Shown here: positions 16,763 to 24,488 of the stretch, in pieces
Numbering within the stretch: the stretch's first letter is position 1
How the letters are laid out: each line of letters begins with the position of its first letter
DNA from: an uncultured Eudoraea sp.
Lineage (GTDB): Bacteria > Bacteroidota > Bacteroidia > Flavobacteriales > Flavobacteriaceae
DNA length: 64,000 nucleotides
NCBI RefSeq assembly: GCF_947490415.1
Contig: NZ_CANLGX010000001.1
Coordinates: 186,001 to 250,000 of the forward strand
Direction: 5' to 3'
Notes under the pieces: generated by a model
Seen by the model: only the letters and a program-made list of their open reading frames with translations
The model's database searches: none
What the model was told of the DNA's origin: nothing
Program-made: the position numbers and the translations under genes

Positions 16763-18109
16763 ATGGAAAATATTGTAATTATTGGGAATGGAGTTGCAGG
16801 TGTAACCGCCGCAAGACATATCCGTAAAAACTCGAATAAGAGAATTATAATAATTTCTGCTGAAACTGATTATTTCTTTTCCAGAACAGCATTGATGTAT
16901 GTTTATATGGGTCATATGAAATTTGAACATATAAAGCCCTATGAAGACTGGTTTTGGGAGAAAAACAAGATTGAACTCCTGCGGGGCTACGTCAGTAAGG
17001 TAGATCATGAGAAAAAAGAACTGCAGATTGAGGAAGCCCGAATATTAAAATACGATAAGTTAGTTCTGGCTACAGGGTCAAAACCCAATAAATTTGGTTG
17101 GCCCGGACGGGATCTGCACGGGGTACAGGGTTTGTATTCCAAACAAGATCTCGATTTATTAGAAATCAATGCCCCCAATAAAGAAGTTTGCAAACGCGCT
17201 GTTATTGTTGGAGGTGGATTAATTGGAATTGAATTGGCTGAAATGCTTCGAAGCAGAGATATCCCAGTTACTTTTCTAGTCCGTGAAAAGAGTTTTTGGA
17301 ATGTCGTGCTCCCGGATGGAGAATCAGAGATGCTGAATGAACACATTCTGGATCATCATATAGATCTGCGTCTGGAGACGAATTTGACTGAAATTCTGGC
17401 CGATGATAGCGGCAGGGTAAAGGCTGTTATTACCGATAAAGAAGAAACCATTGAATGTCAAATGGTAGGATTAACCCCTGGTGTTTCGCCTAATGTCTCA
17501 TTTTTAAACGACTCCGGAATTGAGTTGGGTAGGGGAATTAAGGTAAACCGATTTCTTGAAACTAACATAAAAGATATTTATGCTATAGGAGACTGTGCAG
17601 AACAGCATGAGCCCATTGGCAATCGGAGACCTATTGAAGCTGTTTGGTATACAGGCCGTATGATGGGAGAGACAGTTGCCCAGTCTATTTGCGGAAACAG
17701 GACAGAATACAAACCGGGACACTGGTTTAATTCCGCCAAATTTCTGGACATAGAATACCAAACTTATGGGTGGGTTTTTAGTAGCAACGGCAGAGAAGAA
17801 CATGAACAACATTTTCATTGGAGACACTCCAAAGAAAAAATATGTCTGACAATTGCTTTTCATAAAGAAACCAGGAAATTTCTGGGAATAAATACTTTTG
17901 GAATGCGCATGCGCCATGAGATCTTTGATAAATGGCTAAATGAAGGACGAGATGTTACACATGTGATTAAATATCTTAAAGATGCCAATTTTGATCCTGA
18001 ATTCTATGCAGCGTATGAAAATGAAATTGCAGCTGAATTCAATTTAAAATTTGGCACAGATATTAAGCCTGAAAAGAAAAACTGGAAACGAATTTTTGCA
18101 ATCGGATGA
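16763..18109 (+). CDS. NAD(P)/FAD-dependent oxidoreductase
   Basis: 448 aa class-I pyridine nucleotide-disulfide oxidoreductase fold. FAD site: IIGNGVAG (6-13). NAD(P) site: VGGGLIGIELAE (149-160). Second FAD motif: IKDIYAIGDCAE. There is no CxxxxC redox pair, so it resembles nitrite/rubredoxin reductase-type or ferredoxin reductases that pass electrons to an iron-sulfur partner. The long C-terminal domain (HWFNSAKFLDIEYQTYGWV onward) is shared by homologues beside NosR-like proteins. The Fe-S membrane protein gene follows after 54 nt, making a likely electron-transfer pair. Confidence 0.85.
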   Translation: MENIVIIGNGVAGVTAARHIRKNSNKRIIIISAETDYFFSRTALMYVYMGHMKFEHIKPYEDWFWEKNKIELLRGYVSKVDHEKKELQIEEARILKYDKLVLATGSKPNKFGWPGRDLHGVQGLYSKQDLDLLEINAPNKEVCKRAVIVGGGLIGIELAEMLRSRDIPVTFLVREKSFWNVVLPDGESEMLNEHILDHHIDLRLETNLTEILADDSGRVKAVITDKEETIECQMVGLTPGVSPNVSFLNDSGIELGRGIKVNRFLETNIKDIYAIGDCAEQHEPIGNRRPIEAVWYTGRMMGETVAQSICGNRTEYKPGHWFNSAKFLDIEYQTYGWVFSSNGREEHEQHFHWRHSKEKICLTIAFHKETRKFLGINTFGMRMRHEIFDKWLNEGRDVTHVIKYLKDANFDPEFYAAYENEIAAEFNLKFGTDIKPEKKNWKRIFAIG

Positions 18110-18163
18110 GTCGTTTAACTCTGGAATAGAATTATTAAAAACTTAATAAAACTGAAATAAGGA

Positions 18164-19747
18164 ATGAGCACTGCGGATAAAAGTATGGCACTAACAGGAG
18201 AACCGCCTGCGGCTTTGAGTCGATTTCAAAAATTAGCCGTTTTATTGGGGTTATCAGGTCTTTTCATTGTTCTGCTTGCTGGTTTTAATGTAGACTTTCC
18301 CAATAAAGGAATTTGGCTGAGCATTTCCCTCATGGCAATTTTTATCGGAGTATTTTGGTTTACAAAAGAGGCATATAATTTAAAACTGAAGGGAATAAAA
18401 AATGACGGTATTTGGTTTAAATCAATATCTTCTAAAGGACTATGGGCCTGGATAACCGGAATTTCGCTTACAGGATTCTATATAGTCCTCTACTTTTTCC
18501 CGGAATTTCTGGGACTGGTGAAGAATGGTTCCAATACGGGTATAATTGCATTATTTGACCCACTGAGCAAATTATTGAGCGGTAATCCGGCCAGCCAGTG
18601 GTTTGTTTACGGATCACTATATACCGTTGCTATTCTGGCTTTCGGAATTAAATTTATTTGGAAATATCGACATAACCGATACGAAATCATTCGTACCATA
18701 AGTGTTATGTTCTTTCAAACAGCTTTTGCATTTATCATTCCCGAAATAATGGCCAGATTAAATGGCAATCTCCCATATTATGATCTGAAGAATATATGGC
18801 CGTTAAACTATTCTAATTTTGAGAGATACCGTATCAACGCATTTATAGATTCAGGAGATATTGGCATGGCTATGCTCCTATTCGGTGTATTGTCCGTTTT
18901 TGTGATCTCCCCTATTCTGACTTATAAATATGGTAAACGCTGGTACTGTTCCTGGGTTTGCGGTTGCGGTGGATTGGCCGAAACAGCAGGAGATTCATTT
19001 AGACAGTTAAGCGATAAAAGTCTATCGGCTTGGAAAGTAGAGCGCTGGGTGGTTCATAGTGTTGTGGTTTTTGTTACTCTGATGACTACAGCAGTAATTT
19101 ATTCTTATCTAGGCAACGATACCAGCAAATATTGGTTGACTAAAAATTATTTTCTTATTGGTGTAGCCCTGTTATTGACCTTGATTTTCGTTCTGGTTAT
19201 GGTATTCAAAAGAGAGCAATTTCAAAAAGATGCCCGTTATGGTGCTATTGGATATTTCGCGATAATTATGGCCCTTATTGCTTTTCACTACCTCAGTGGA
19301 GATGGCAACGTATTCCTTTTTAAATCTGAAACTTTAAGGAAATCATACGGATTTCTCATTGGCAGTATTTTTTCAGGGGTTATTGGCACAGGTTTCTATC
19401 CTATTTTCGGCAACCGGGTCTGGTGTCGCTTTGGGTGCCCTATGGCCGCAATTTTAGGTTTTCAACAACGCTTGTTTTCAAGATTCAGAATAACAACTAA
19501 CGGTGGCCAGTGCATATCATGCGGCAATTGTTCTACGTATTGTGAAATGGGCATCGATGTGCGTGCTTATGCTCAGAAAGGCGAAAACATTGTACGATCA
19601 AGCTGTGTTGGTTGCGGCATATGTTCTGCAGTTTGTCCGCGAGGTGTTTTGAAACTGGAGAATGGCCCATTAAAAGGACGTATTGATGGTAATGAGGTCT
19701 TGTTGGGCAATGACGTAGATTTAATGACTCTGGTAAACCAAAAATAG
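18164..19747 (+). CDS. NosR/NapH-like membrane iron-sulfur protein
   Basis: 527 aa with at least six hydrophobic spans (near 27-40, 52-66, 96-113, 150-165, 236-253, 298-316, 330-347, 362-376). Metal-binding cysteines fall in three groups: CSWVCGC (262-268), WCRFGCP (421, 425), and two 4Fe-4S ferredoxin motifs, CISCGNCSTYC (450-460) and CVGCGICSAVC (481-491). This layout is that of NosR/NapH/CcoG-type polyferredoxins that move electrons across or along the membrane. No nos or nap genes are near, so its partner is probably the adjacent FAD oxidoreductase, in the arsenosugar-type locus. Confidence 0.88.
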   Translation: MSTADKSMALTGEPPAALSRFQKLAVLLGLSGLFIVLLAGFNVDFPNKGIWLSISLMAIFIGVFWFTKEAYNLKLKGIKNDGIWFKSISSKGLWAWITGISLTGFYIVLYFFPEFLGLVKNGSNTGIIALFDPLSKLLSGNPASQWFVYGSLYTVAILAFGIKFIWKYRHNRYEIIRTISVMFFQTAFAFIIPEIMARLNGNLPYYDLKNIWPLNYSNFERYRINAFIDSGDIGMAMLLFGVLSVFVISPILTYKYGKRWYCSWVCGCGGLAETAGDSFRQLSDKSLSAWKVERWVVHSVVVFVTLMTTAVIYSYLGNDTSKYWLTKNYFLIGVALLLTLIFVLVMVFKREQFQKDARYGAIGYFAIIMALIAFHYLSGDGNVFLFKSETLRKSYGFLIGSIFSGVIGTGFYPIFGNRVWCRFGCPMAAILGFQQRLFSRFRITTNGGQCISCGNCSTYCEMGIDVRAYAQKGENIVRSSCVGCGICSAVCPRGVLKLENGPLKGRIDGNEVLLGNDVDLMTLVNQK

Positions 19748-19841
19748 ATATTACCTGGTATAGTTAACTTTAATACCGTCTTTAAGTCCTGTTTTTTCAA
19801 TCTTTCATATTGTTTGTACTCCTATTGTTCTCCTTAAGAAA

Positions 19842-19970
19842 ATGGAATTAAAAAGAATTATTTCAGGTATCGATGGTGCCATAAATAATGATATTTTTGC
19901 ACCGCACAAGCAGAAGAATATTTCTTCCTGGTTAGAAATGATCGAAATAAATAACAAGTGTGGAGAATAA
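19842..19970 (+). CDS. Small ORF (42 codons), uncertain
   Basis: An ATG-initiated frame of 42 codons (MELKRIISG... to ...NNKCGE, stop TAA) fills most of the 241-nt space between the Fe-S protein and the GT2 gene, on the same strand. It has no recognisable motif. It could be a small protein, the remnant of a deleted gene in this locus, or chance. The rest of the gap contains only a weak GGTAT/ATACC inverted repeat near 19757-19777. Confidence 0.2.
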   Translation: MELKRIISGIDGAINNDIFAPHKQKNISSWLEMIEINNKCGE

Positions 19971-19988
19971 TAAATCATTTTGGAAAGC

Positions 19989-20678
19989 ATGACAGATATC
20001 AAGGTCATAATCCCGGCTTATAATGAAGCAAATTCCATTGCAAAGGTCATTGAGGAAATCCCGGCTATAGTTTCTGAAATAATTGTTGTAAACAATAACT
20101 CATCGGATGATACGGCAATAAACGCAACAAGAGCAGGAGCTACGGTACTAAATGAAACTCGAAAAGGCTATGGATATGCCTGCCTCCGAGGAATGGATTA
20201 TATCGCAAAGAAGTCCAGGAAGCCTAATATTATCGTATTTATCGACGGAGACTATTCAGATTACCCGGAAGAGCTAAACAAAATTGTGAAACCTATTCTG
20301 GAGGAAAATGTGGATATGGTGATTGGAGCAAGAACAAAAGCGTTAAGAGAGGATGGCTCTATGACCCCGCAGCAAATTTTTGGCAATAAATTGGCCACAT
20401 TTTTAATGAAGTTGTTTTTTGGGTCAACATTTACGGATTTAGGACCTTTTAGGGCAATTAAATATGAGAAGCTTTTGGAGCTGGAAATGGAAGACAAAAC
20501 CTATGGTTGGACCATAGAAATGCAGCTAAAGGTACTTAAAAATAAAATGTCATATGTCGAAATACCAGTGCATTACAAGAAAAGAATTGGTGTTTCTAAG
20601 GTGTCTGGCACAGTAAAAGGTAGTATATTTGCAGGCGTAAAAATATTGGGTTGGATTTTTAAATACAGTTTAAAATAA
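19989..20678 (+). CDS. GT2 glycosyltransferase, polyprenol-phosphate mannose synthase-like
   Basis: About 230 aa. The ATG at 19989 is preferred to the in-frame TTG at 19980. A DPM1-type GT-A domain shows VIIPAYNEANSI, VVNNNSSDDT, the metal motif IDGDYSDYPEE and the late LGPFRAI...YGWTIEMQLK, with VSKVSGTVKGS near the end. There is no membrane segment. Relatives transfer a sugar from a nucleotide donor to polyprenyl phosphate. The stop is 1 nt before the start of the CesA-like gene. With the GT-C-type enzyme downstream, it could supply lipid-linked sugar for synthesis on the outer face of the membrane. Confidence 0.85.
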   Translation: MTDIKVIIPAYNEANSIAKVIEEIPAIVSEIIVVNNNSSDDTAINATRAGATVLNETRKGYGYACLRGMDYIAKKSRKPNIIVFIDGDYSDYPEELNKIVKPILEENVDMVIGARTKALREDGSMTPQQIFGNKLATFLMKLFFGSTFTDLGPFRAIKYEKLLELEMEDKTYGWTIEMQLKVLKNKMSYVEIPVHYKKRIGVSKVSGTVKGSIFAGVKILGWIFKYSLK

Positions 20679-20679
20679 T

Positions 20680-22167
20680 ATGGGACTAACAATTGCTTAC
20701 ATCATTATTGGGATTTACAGCACATCCTTGTTACTGATCTTTTTTTACAGTCTGGCACAATTGAACCTTTTGGTCAATTATTTAGGGAATAAGAAGATAA
20801 ATGAGGTTGCTCCTAAATACAATTTACTGGACGCAAAGGAGATTCCCTTTGTCACTATTCAGTTACCCATATACAATGAAGAATACGTCGTGGAACGCTT
20901 GCTGGAAAATATTTCCAAAATGGAATACCCTAAAAGCAAACTTGAAATTCAGGTTTTAGACGACTCCACAGATAAATTAACGGTTGAAGAAACAGCAGGA
21001 AGAATTAAAGCTCTGCAGGAAACCGGATTAGACATTCAGCACATTCGAAGAGAAAACAGGACAGGTTATAAGGCAGGGGCCCTTAAAGAGGGTCTAAAAA
21101 TAGCAAAAGGTGATTTCATAGCTATATTTGATGCCGATTTTCTTCCGGAATACGACTGGTTAAAGAAAACAGTTATTTATTTTAAAGATGAGGAAATAGG
21201 TGTTGTTCAAACCAGGTGGGGACATATTAACAGAGACTATTCTACGCTTACAAAAATTCAGGCTTTTGCACTAGATGCGCATTTTACACTAGAACAGGTT
21301 GGAAGAAATGCAAAAGGTCACTTTATCAATTTTAACGGAACGGCAGGTATCTGGAGAAAAGAATGTATTCTTGATGCAGGAAACTGGGAAGGCGATACCT
21401 TAACCGAAGACCTGGACCTTAGCTACAGAGCCCAGTTAAAAAACTGGAAATTCAAATACCTTGAAGATGTCGAAACCCCGGCTGAACTTCCCGTAGTTAT
21501 CAGCGCTGCAAGATCACAACAATTCAGATGGAATAAAGGTGGTGCAGAAAACTTTAGAAAAACCGTATGGAGTGTTATTACCTCTAAGAATATTTCATTC
21601 AAAACCAAATTTCACGGGGTAATGCACCTGTTAAACAGTTCCATGTTCCTCTTTGTTTTTATAGTAGCCTTGTTGAGTATTCCAATGCTATATATAAAGA
21701 ACATGTATGGTCATTTAGGTTGGATATTTGAAGTAACCAGCTTTTTCATATTAAGTACGGTCATATTATTCATATGCTATTGGTTCACCTATAAAAGTAT
21801 ACAGGGGAGTAGTTTTGATAATTTTGTGGATTATATAAAACTTTTCTTTACATTTTTCTCCGTAGCTCTCGGCTTCTCCTTGCACAATACGGTTGCTGTT
21901 CTTGAAGGACATATGGGAAAAAGAAGTGAATTTGTACGAACGCCCAAATTCAATATCAATAATCTAACAGACAGTTGGAAGGGTAATAAATATCTGGCTA
22001 AAAAGATATCGCCCAATATGATTCTTGAGTTTGGCCTGATGATCTATTTCCTTTTTGGAATGTATAGTGCTATTCCTTTAAATGATTTTGGTTTGTTCCC
22101 TTTTCATTTTATGTTGTTCCTCGGATTCGGTTTTGTCGCACTTAAATCGCTATCTGCTCAAACCTAA
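20680..22167 (+). CDS. Membrane GT2 glycosyltransferase, cellulose-synthase-like
   Basis: 495 aa. N-terminal membrane span (2-25), a processive-type GT-A domain with VTIQLPIYNEEYVV, the first aspartate VLDDSTD, DADF (metal), TEDLDLSYRAQ and the QxxRW motif QQFRWNKGG, then several C-terminal spans (about 310-330, 345-370, 385-405, 450-490). This is the CesA/CsLA-like layout of enzymes making beta-glucan or mannan, or glycosylating a membrane lipid. It is close in arrangement to the DPM1-like gene 1 nt upstream, forming a glycosyltransferase block after the redox pair. Confidence 0.87.
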   Translation: MGLTIAYIIIGIYSTSLLLIFFYSLAQLNLLVNYLGNKKINEVAPKYNLLDAKEIPFVTIQLPIYNEEYVVERLLENISKMEYPKSKLEIQVLDDSTDKLTVEETAGRIKALQETGLDIQHIRRENRTGYKAGALKEGLKIAKGDFIAIFDADFLPEYDWLKKTVIYFKDEEIGVVQTRWGHINRDYSTLTKIQAFALDAHFTLEQVGRNAKGHFINFNGTAGIWRKECILDAGNWEGDTLTEDLDLSYRAQLKNWKFKYLEDVETPAELPVVISAARSQQFRWNKGGAENFRKTVWSVITSKNISFKTKFHGVMHLLNSSMFLFVFIVALLSIPMLYIKNMYGHLGWIFEVTSFFILSTVILFICYWFTYKSIQGSSFDNFVDYIKLFFTFFSVALGFSLHNTVAVLEGHMGKRSEFVRTPKFNINNLTDSWKGNKYLAKKISPNMILEFGLMIYFLFGMYSAIPLNDFGLFPFHFMLFLGFGFVALKSLSAQT

Positions 22168-22253
22168 GCACTTAATATTAGCTTAAATCATAGAGCGTAC
22201 AGGGATAACTTTAGACTTTTTTATTGGCACATTTGTACGACATTTAAGTGCTT
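22166..22253. repeat. Perfect 10-bp inverted repeat flanking the GT intergenic region
   Basis: AAGCACTTAA at 22166-22175, overlapping the stop codon of the CesA-like gene, is exactly complementary to TTAAGTGCTT at 22244-22253, which overlaps the -33 element of the promoter at 22252-22280. The arms are 68 nt apart. They could form a long-loop stem or a pair of binding sites. Confidence 0.5.
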
Positions 22254-22280
22254 GAAAATTATCAATTTTTGTGTACTTTG
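22252..22280 (+). promoter_or_regulatory. Promoter candidate for the GT-C-type gene
   Basis: TTG (22252-22254), 19 nt, then TACTTTG (22274-22280), one base short of TAnnTTTG. It lies 23 nt before the ATG at 22304. The spacing is ideal for Bacteroidota. Confidence 0.5.
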
Positions 22281-22303
22281 TAGAGACCAAACTATAAAGA
22301 CCA

Positions 22304-23665
22304 ATGGCTTCAAGGATTTCCTCCTATTGGAATCTCCATAAATTTACAATCCTAATGGTATTGGCAAGTCTCTTGTTCTATACCAGCTTCGCATATGACC
22401 TTGTGCGAACAGATTTCATAAAGCTTATCAGCCTTTTTTTTGCCCTCTTTTTCCTCTGTTATAAACTGATTCAATTTGAAAAGTGGAATTTTAATTTTCT
22501 ACTGATTTCCGGTATTCTTTTTCGTTTGATTTTTCTTTTGGTCGAACCAAACTTGTCTCAGGATTTCTATAGATTTATCTGGGATGGTGAATTAGTCCTC
22601 TCCGGTATAAATCCGTATTTACAGTCACCCGATACTATTATGGAAAATGGCGGGATACTTTTGGCCAATGCTCAGGAATTGCATAACGGCATGGGCTCTT
22701 TAAGCGCCAGACATTTTAGTAATTATCCGCCTTTAAATCAACTGCTGTTTGCTATTTCTGCCTTTTTGGGAGGGAAGAGTATTATGGGATCTTTAATAGC
22801 CATGAGATCTATTATTATACTGGCCGATATTGGCATCTATTATTTTGGGAAGAAATTACTGCGGTACCTAAACAGATCACCATATCTTATTTTTTGGTAT
22901 TTTTTAAATCCCCTGGTAATCATAGAACTTACAGGTAATTTGCATTTTGAAGGCGTGATGCTATTTTTCTTTATTTGGGGCTTGTGTTTAATTACGCTAA
23001 ATAAGTGGTTGTTTGCAGCTATCGCATTTGCATGTTCCATTTCAGTGAAACTCGTGCCCTTAATGTTCCTTCCTTTGTTTATTAGCTATTTTGGATTTAG
23101 GAAAAGTATGAAATTTTATATAGTGCTGGGATTAGGGATTTTAATGGGTGTTTTGCCATTTTACTCATCCGAATTCCTTAACAATTATACGAATACAGTT
23201 GGCTTGTGGTTTTCTAATTTTGAATTCAATGCCGGCATCTACAATTTAATTAAGCAGATCGCAATAAAATTTGATGTAAAACCATGGGAGCTAATTAAAA
23301 TCTATGGGAAATTAGTTCCATATATAATGATAGGTTTTGTGTTGTTACTAACTTTTTTAAGGGATAATAAAAAAATGCCAATCCTAATAAGTTCTTTGTT
23401 ATGGGTGCTCGCACTTTATTACTTCCTGTCTTCCACGGTGCATCCATGGTATATAATTTTCCTCATAGGGTTGTCCATTTTTACAGATTACCGTTTCCCA
23501 CTGGCCTGGTCAGTAGTGATCATTTTAAGTTACTCTGCCTATGAAAACCCTGAATTCAAAGAGAATCTTGGGTTTCTTTTTATTGAATATTTCGTAGTAT
23601 TTGGATTTATGATTTACGAAATATTTAAATTGAAAGGTCTAAAATTGCTAATTCGTAAAAATTAG
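22304..23665 (+). CDS. Polytopic GT-C-type (mannosyltransferase-like) membrane protein
   Basis: 453 aa, very hydrophobic, about 10-12 membrane spans. After the first two spans comes a periplasmic-type loop with EPNLSQDFYRFIWDGELVLSGINPY, the acidic loop signature of GT-C glycosyltransferases (PIG-M/GT87-like), then SNYPPLNQLLFA and a late STVHPWYIIFL. GT-C enzymes use polyprenyl-phosphate sugars, which the DPM1-like enzyme upstream could provide. It is separated from the CesA-like gene by 136 nt carrying an inverted repeat and a promoter, so it may be expressed separately. It closes the arsenosugar-type region before the arginine operon. Confidence 0.82.
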   Translation: MASRISSYWNLHKFTILMVLASLLFYTSFAYDLVRTDFIKLISLFFALFFLCYKLIQFEKWNFNFLLISGILFRLIFLLVEPNLSQDFYRFIWDGELVLSGINPYLQSPDTIMENGGILLANAQELHNGMGSLSARHFSNYPPLNQLLFAISAFLGGKSIMGSLIAMRSIIILADIGIYYFGKKLLRYLNRSPYLIFWYFLNPLVIIELTGNLHFEGVMLFFFIWGLCLITLNKWLFAAIAFACSISVKLVPLMFLPLFISYFGFRKSMKFYIVLGLGILMGVLPFYSSEFLNNYTNTVGLWFSNFEFNAGIYNLIKQIAIKFDVKPWELIKIYGKLVPYIMIGFVLLLTFLRDNKKMPILISSLLWVLALYYFLSSTVHPWYIIFLIGLSIFTDYRFPLAWSVVIILSYSAYENPEFKENLGFLFIEYFVVFGFMIYEIFKLKGLKLLIRKN

Positions 23666-23711
23666 AACGCATATTATGATAGTTCAATTTAATTTGTACA
23701 TTTGATCTGCA

Positions 23712-23789
23712 ATGAAAAAATGCTTAAACATAACTTTGCCTCTTTGGAATTCTATTCCCGTACGCTCCTTTGTACGTCCACGCCCGTAA
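23712..23789 (+). CDS. Candidate arginine leader peptide (25 aa)
   Basis: A 25-codon frame (ATG 23712, TAA 23787-23789) starts MKKCLNITLPLW and ends VRSFVRPRP. Three of its last eight codons are Arg (CGC 23763, CGT 23775, CGC 23781). It lies 84 nt before the first gene of the arginine biosynthesis operon and overlaps three tandem hairpins, the last followed by a T-rich tract. This is the layout of a ribosome-mediated attenuator, in which stalling at Arg codons would break the hairpins. No ribosome-binding site is obvious, and translation is inferred only. Confidence 0.5.
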   Translation: MKKCLNITLPLWNSIPVRSFVRPRP

Positions 23790-23828
23790 GGGTGTATTTC
23801 TTTCTTGGAAATAGGTGAGTCCATTTCC
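23746..23828 (+). promoter_or_regulatory. Tandem hairpins: candidate arginine attenuator
   Basis: Four stems lie in series. They are GGAAT/ATTCC (23746-23758), CGTAC/GTACG (23759-23776), ACGCCC-GTAA-GGGTGT (23780-23795, one G-U pair, then the T-rich ATTTCTTTCTT), and GGAAATaGG/CCATTTCC (23807-23828). The third, a terminator candidate, contains the leader stop codon in its loop, and its 5' arm carries the last Arg codon. A ribosome held at any Arg codon would cover stem 2 or 3. The fourth lies 45 nt before the GNAT start and has no T run directly after it. Confidence 0.5.
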
Positions 23829-23873
23829 GCACAATCACATCAAATATTTTTTATCATTTAAAAAAAGCTAGCA

Positions 23874-24488
23874 ATGGAAATATTAATTGCTAACGAATCG
23901 CACTTTAAATACGCCAAAATAATTAGTGACACTATTGCCGAATCGGCTAATGTGAGAGGAACCGGTATTGCCCAGCGAACGCCTGAATATATAATTAAAC
24001 GGCTGGAAAATGGGAATGCTGTCATTGCTTTGGATGGTGATAATTTTGCTGGATTCTGTTATATAGAAGTATGGGGACACCAAAAATTCGTAGCCAATTC
24101 AGGGCTTATTGTTCATCCTGATTACAGAAATCAAGGCCTTGCGAAAAAAATTAAAAAAGCAATTTTTGAACTTTCCTTGAAAAAATTTCCGGAAGCTAAA
24201 ATTTTTGGAATTACAACGGGTCTTGCTGTAATGAAAATGAATTACGAATTAGGATATAAACCCGTTACCTTTTCAGAATTAACTAATGATCCGGCTTTTT
24301 GGAAAGGATGCCAAACATGCAAAAATTTTGACGTGCTCACCAGAACCGATCAAAAAATGTGCCTATGTACCGGTATGTTATATGACCCCACAAAGGCCGT
24401 AGCCAAAAAAGAAAGGCTAAATGATAAGGCTTTTAAAAGGCTTAAAACAATTAAAGAGCAATTATTTCTTAAAAGAAAGAACAAATGA
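23874..24488 (+). CDS. GNAT acyltransferase heading the arginine operon
   Basis: 204 aa. A GNAT fold with the acyl-CoA loop RNQGLAKK (85-92) after GLIVHPDYR. The C-terminal part carries CxxC (Cys146, Cys149) and CxC (Cys163, Cys165), a probable metal site that is unusual for this family. As the first gene of the arginine operon, overlapping argG by 4 nt, it is the best candidate for the enzyme that acylates glutamate (the ArgA role). Since the carbamoyltransferase downstream looks like the succinyl type, the acyl donor may be succinyl-CoA. That is inference. Confidence 0.75.
   Translation: MEILIANESHFKYAKIISDTIAESANVRGTGIAQRTPEYIIKRLENGNAVIALDGDNFAGFCYIEVWGHQKFVANSGLIVHPDYRNQGLAKKIKKAIFELSLKKFPEAKIFGITTGLAVMKMNYELGYKPVTFSELTNDPAFWKGCQTCKNFDVLTRTDQKMCLCTGMLYDPTKAVAKKERLNDKAFKRLKTIKEQLFLKRKNK

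Noticed and set aside
18164-19747. NosR of a denitrification cluster
   Set aside because: The cysteine layout is similar, but there are no nosZ, nosD or nap genes around and the neighbours are an FAD oxidoreductase and glycosyltransferases.
23697-23704. TACATTTG as a -7 promoter element for the arginine operon
   Set aside because: It matches TAnnTTTG, but no TTG lies 17-23 nt upstream and it would place the transcription start almost on the leader ATG. I cannot assign the promoter.
23807-23828. GGAAAT/ATTTCC hairpin as the operon terminator
   Set aside because: The nearest T run begins about 18 nt after the stem, so it does not fit an intrinsic terminator. The upstream ACGCCC/GGGTGT hairpin with a T-rich tail fits better.
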